Below the pieces are notes generated by a model. It searched no databases, had not been told where the DNA came from, and saw only the letters and a program-made list of their open reading frames with translations. A stretch of 35,633 nucleotides of DNA, from assembly GCA_964608095.1 (NCBI GenBank), contig CAZSMK010000021.1, positions 1-35,633 of the forward strand, in the 5' to 3' direction. Origin of the DNA: CAZSMK01 sp964608095 (GTDB lineage: Bacteria > Sumerlaeota > Sumerlaeia > MWCT01 > JAGHBZ01). Of the stretch, positions 33,233-35,633 are shown piece by piece (position 1 is the first letter of the stretch; each line of letters opens with the position of its first letter). The position numbers and the translations under genes were made by a program.

Positions 33233-34381
33233 CTATTCCAAAGTGGAAAAAGAACTCACTCTTCTTTTATGTGGCTTTAATAGTAACGCCCCCGCTACGC
33301 CACACACAAATCCGCCTATATGCGCAAACCATCCTACTGGAGAATAATGCTCTCCATTCATATATAGTAAGCCGAATAAAGCCTGCCAGAGAAACCAGGC
33401 CCCGAGAAAAAGCCAGGCAGGGAGACTGGCTATATAGATGAAAAGCAGCGTTTTAATTTTTCCCCGCGGGAAGAAGACAAAAAACGCGCCCATTACACCC
33501 GCTATTGCGCCACTTGAACCGACCCCGCTACGCGAAGATTCCGGGTTAACATGGAAATAAAGCAACCCTGCACACACACCGCAGACTAAATAGAACAGCA
33601 GGAACTTCAGGCGTCCCAACCTCGCCTCGACATTGCATCCGAAAATCCATAAAAAAAGCATGTTCCCCAACAGGTGGAACAGATTTACATGAATGAACAT
33701 CGAGGTAATAAATCTATAGTATTCTCGATTTGCGACGATAACCTTGGGAATCAACCCCCCTCCCCCGAAGACGGTCCTTCTGTCTTCGACAAAAAGTATC
33801 TGAAGGAAAAATATGATGAGGTTGAGAAGAATAACAAACAGAACCGAAAAGGGAATCGAAGAGATCTCTCCCTCAGCCTTGAGGGGAAGAATTATCTTTG
33901 GCAGGAATGCAGCGGAAAAACCAGATTGACTCAAGGTGTTGCCCAGTTCGTGGAGTTCCTGGATTGCAATATTCTCCTTGTGGTATTCGGCAAGGGCTTT
34001 GCCAAGGTCATCGAGTATCTTGTTTCCTTTAAAAAATTGAGCTAACTGTTCGATTTTATCCTGTTCACACCATATACCTTTGCAAAAAGGACACCTGTAT
34101 AAAATGATGTTTGAGTCAGCCGCATAGTTAATCCTTTTCATGCTTAGCCCGCATACCGGACATGTCCTCGATACGCCGGCGAGACTCTGTACACTGATGG
34201 TTGCTTTCTCGAGCGTGATGAGTCGTTCAGGTGTCTCGGGATGTTGTGCGAGAAACGCATCTATATATAATTTCAATTCACCGTAATCGAACCAGATACC
34301 ATGACATACCGGGCATACATCGATCTCGATCCCATGATAGACGGTGCGCGTGAGCTCGGTGTTACATTCCGGACATTTCAT
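33233..34381 (-). CDS. Rhomboid-family intramembrane serine protease with two N-terminal zinc ribbons
   Basis: 382 residues from the ATG at 34381, preceded by GGGAGA; an upstream in-frame ATG at 34432 adds 17 unconserved residues. Residues 1-110 hold two zf-TFIIB-like ribbons (C3, C6, C23, C26 and C74, C77, C97, C100, each with CxxC...CPxCxGIW). About 175-372 is a six-helix rhomboid core: the H-box HLLGNM (236-241), catalytic serine S290 in GSSGAIAGVMG and catalytic His H354 in FAHIGGFVCG. Both catalytic residues are present, so it should cleave transmembrane substrates in the inner membrane. The ribbons would be cytoplasmic and may bind nucleic acid or protein; zf-TFIIB fused to rhomboid is seen in scattered bacteria. 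Divergent from mutS. Confidence 0.92.
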   Translation of the reverse strand: MKCPECNTELTRTVYHGIEIDVCPVCHGIWFDYGELKLYIDAFLAQHPETPERLITLEKATISVQSLAGVSRTCPVCGLSMKRINYAADSNIILYRCPFCKGIWCEQDKIEQLAQFFKGNKILDDLGKALAEYHKENIAIQELHELGNTLSQSGFSAAFLPKIILPLKAEGEISSIPFSVLFVILLNLIIFFLQILFVEDRRTVFGGGGLIPKVIVANREYYRFITSMFIHVNLFHLLGNMLFLWIFGCNVEARLGRLKFLLFYLVCGVCAGLLYFHVNPESSRSGVGSSGAIAGVMGAFFVFFPRGKIKTLLFIYIASLPAWLFLGAWFLWQALFGLLYMNGEHYSPVGWFAHIGGFVCGVAGALLLKPHKRRVSSFSTLE

Positions 34382-34567
34382 GTTCGATGTCTCCCAATTC
34401 AGAGAGTAACAAAAAAGGTACGTTAGAGACAAGCGTTACCTTTCCGTTCTCCATCGCTTTCATTGGTGCGGAACAAGATAGGAATGGGTACAAATGATAA
34501 CGATAAGATTCAGCCGCATAAATAAGTTGAAATTGGTCGAAATTTCGAGCTGAATGGAAATTTATCC

Positions 34568-34576
34568 TGTTATAAA
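34568..34576 (+). promoter_or_regulatory. Candidate extended -10 promoter for mutS
   Basis: TGTTATAAA (TGn plus TATAAA) lies about 33 bases upstream of the mutS ATG at 34609. No good -35 is visible. Confidence 0.35.
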
Positions 34577-34608
34577 AGTGTGGATTACAAAACGAACCGG
34601 ATTTCACC

Positions 34609-35601
34609 ATGGTTGAACTTGCTACACCTTTACTTACGCAATATAATCGCATAAAGAGGCAGTATCAAAACCATATTTTGATGTTTCGCCTGGGCGATTT
34701 TTACGAGATGTTCAACGACGACGCGCGTATCGCTTCGCAGGTGCTGGATATTGCCTTGACGAAAAAAAGCGTGGGGAAAAATCGTACCGTTCCTCTCGCC
34801 GGCATTCCCTATCATGCCGTGGATTCGTACCTTGCGCGCTTGATAAAAGCGGGACATAAGGTGGCGATTTGTGAACAGGTCGAGGACCCCAAACAAGCCC
34901 GCGGGTTGGTCAAACGCGAGGTGATTCGCGTCGTGACGCCCGGCACCGTGCTCGAGTCCACCCTCCTCGATGATAAGAGCAATAACTATTTGATTGCTAT
35001 TCACAAGGTGCGTGGCAGATGGGGCGCTGCGGCAGTCGACCTTTCGACCGGCGATTTCTTGATGACCGAACTGGCGGGCAGCCCCAACGATCCTGAAGCC
35101 GAGCGCGAACTTTATTCCGAGCTGGTCCGGCTCCAACCCGCCGAGTTGCTTATCCCGGAAGACCTCGTGATGGAAGCGGAGCGCGTGACCTCGCAGCTCG
35201 ACCAGAAGATCACGCTTACCCGGCTGGAGAACAATTATTTCCAATTCGCAGAAGCGCGAGAAAGGCTGCTGCAGCATTTCGGCGTCACTAACTTCGCAGG
35301 CTTTGGCGTCGAGCAAGAGGACGAGTATCGCGCCGCGCTCTCTTCCGCAGGCGCCGTTATCGCCTACCTTCAGGAAACCCAGAAAGGAGTGGTGCCACAC
35401 CTCACCTCCCTTCGTCTTTATAAACCGACCGACTACATGATTCTCGACCAGACCACACAACAGGGGCTCGAGCTCGTGAGAAATCTCCATACAGGGAGCA
35501 AAGAGGGGACACTGCTCTGGGTCCTTGATTGCACGGTCACGGCAATGGGGGGGGGGGGGGGGGGGTCTGGGGCCTGGGGGGGAACACCCCCCCTTTTTTG
35601 A
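34609..35601 (+). CDS. mutS: DNA mismatch repair protein MutS, 5' part only
   Basis: The visible part is the N-terminal third of MutS, the mismatch-recognition ATPase. Domain I contains the Phe-x-Glu mismatch-reading motif in GDFYEMF (about residues 29-35) and LTKKSVGKNRTVPLAGIPYHA; VAICEQVEDPKQARGLVKREVIRVVTPGT is diagnostic. The connector domain II (WGAAAVDLSTGDFL) and the start of the core domain (MILDQTTQQGLELVRNLH, LLWVLDCTVTAMGG) follow. The frame is reliable to about 35550; beyond that a 19-base G run and G/C-rich low-complexity sequence replace the expected GGRLLRxWL segment, so the last 17 codons are not authentic. The gene is truncated by the end of the assembled sequence rather than biologically. 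The start has only a weak ribosome site. Confidence 0.95.
   Translation: MVELATPLLTQYNRIKRQYQNHILMFRLGDFYEMFNDDARIASQVLDIALTKKSVGKNRTVPLAGIPYHAVDSYLARLIKAGHKVAICEQVEDPKQARGLVKREVIRVVTPGTVLESTLLDDKSNNYLIAIHKVRGRWGAAAVDLSTGDFLMTELAGSPNDPEAERELYSELVRLQPAELLIPEDLVMEAERVTSQLDQKITLTRLENNYFQFAEARERLLQHFGVTNFAGFGVEQEDEYRAALSSAGAVIAYLQETQKGVVPHLTSLRLYKPTDYMILDQTTQQGLELVRNLHTGSKEGTLLWVLDCTVTAMGGGGGGSGAWGGTPPLF
35547..35597. other. Poly-G and low-complexity artefact at the window edge
   Basis: Nineteen consecutive G bases (35547-35565) followed by G-rich, then C-rich and T-rich runs interrupt an otherwise conserved mutS region. This resembles no-signal G calls or a mis-extended contig end. Sequence after about 35550 should not be trusted. 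Confidence 0.8.
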
Positions 35602-35633
35602 CCGCCAGGAAAACAACGCCGCGCACGTCGCCG

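Noticed and set aside
34630..35616. 328-residue minus-strand frame
   Set aside because: It is the mirror of mutS and includes the poly-G artefact at its start.

Overview
The window reads as a chromosomal segment of an uncultured, probably diderm bacterium with roughly mid-40s percent GC. The mix of genes resembles candidate-phylum or PVC-like genomes: a large TPR/Ser-Thr kinase protein, an FHA-GAF histidine kinase, FG-GAP and GHL10 secreted proteins, lipoproteins, and a bacterial-type glutaminyl-tRNA synthetase. I cannot name a phylum from the sequence alone. No rRNA, tRNA, CRISPR array, phage module or intact insertion sequence is visible. The right end breaks inside mutS in a 19-base G run that looks like an assembly or read artefact.

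Layout. 49-1654: a membrane-anchored C39-type cysteine peptidase convergent with a PP2C phosphatase. 1754-4973: a two-gene sugar ABC importer in which the solute-binding protein is fused to the MalF-type permease; no ATPase gene is in the window. 5134-6822: glnS. 7151-8618: a small ABC-type ATPase and a YbhB/PEBP protein. 8619-9192: a gene-free stretch with recurring short motifs. 9193-16374: three co-directional genes on the minus strand (FHA-GAF-histidine kinase, GspE/PilB-like ATPase, TPR-propeller-TPR-Ser/Thr kinase). 16868-25143: an envelope cluster with two secreted GHL10 (DigH/YngK-type) hydrolase-like proteins, a small membrane protein, a beta-helix lipoprotein and D-Ala-D-Ala ligase. 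25249-28284: a secreted seven-repeat FG-GAP protein with two C-terminal repeat modules. 28871-31957: acetate kinase and an acetate-kinase-like/FolE2-like fusion. 32136-34381: a SprT-like metalloprotein and a zinc-ribbon rhomboid protease. 34609-end: truncated mutS.

How the genes may work together. Ser/Thr phosphorylation has a possible writer (kinase at 9193), eraser (PP2C at 890) and phosphothreonine reader (FHA-histidine kinase at 14773), although the eraser is about 8 kb away. Ddl makes a peptidoglycan precursor, and the flanking GHL10 proteins belong to the fold family of DigH, which digests denuded peptidoglycan, so this block may concern wall building and turnover.

The most unusual locus is 28871-31957. 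The acetate kinase reading frame contains an in-frame UAA at codon 7. One +1 slip on a U-UUU run restores a canonical N-terminus. Its overlapping downstream partner is a tandem paralogue that has lost the key acetate-kinase active-site residues and is fused in frame to a T-fold domain resembling GTP cyclohydrolase FolE2, which also lacks its catalytic cysteine. An internal Shine-Dalgarno and ATG sit at the fusion junction. I know of no described system with this arrangement.
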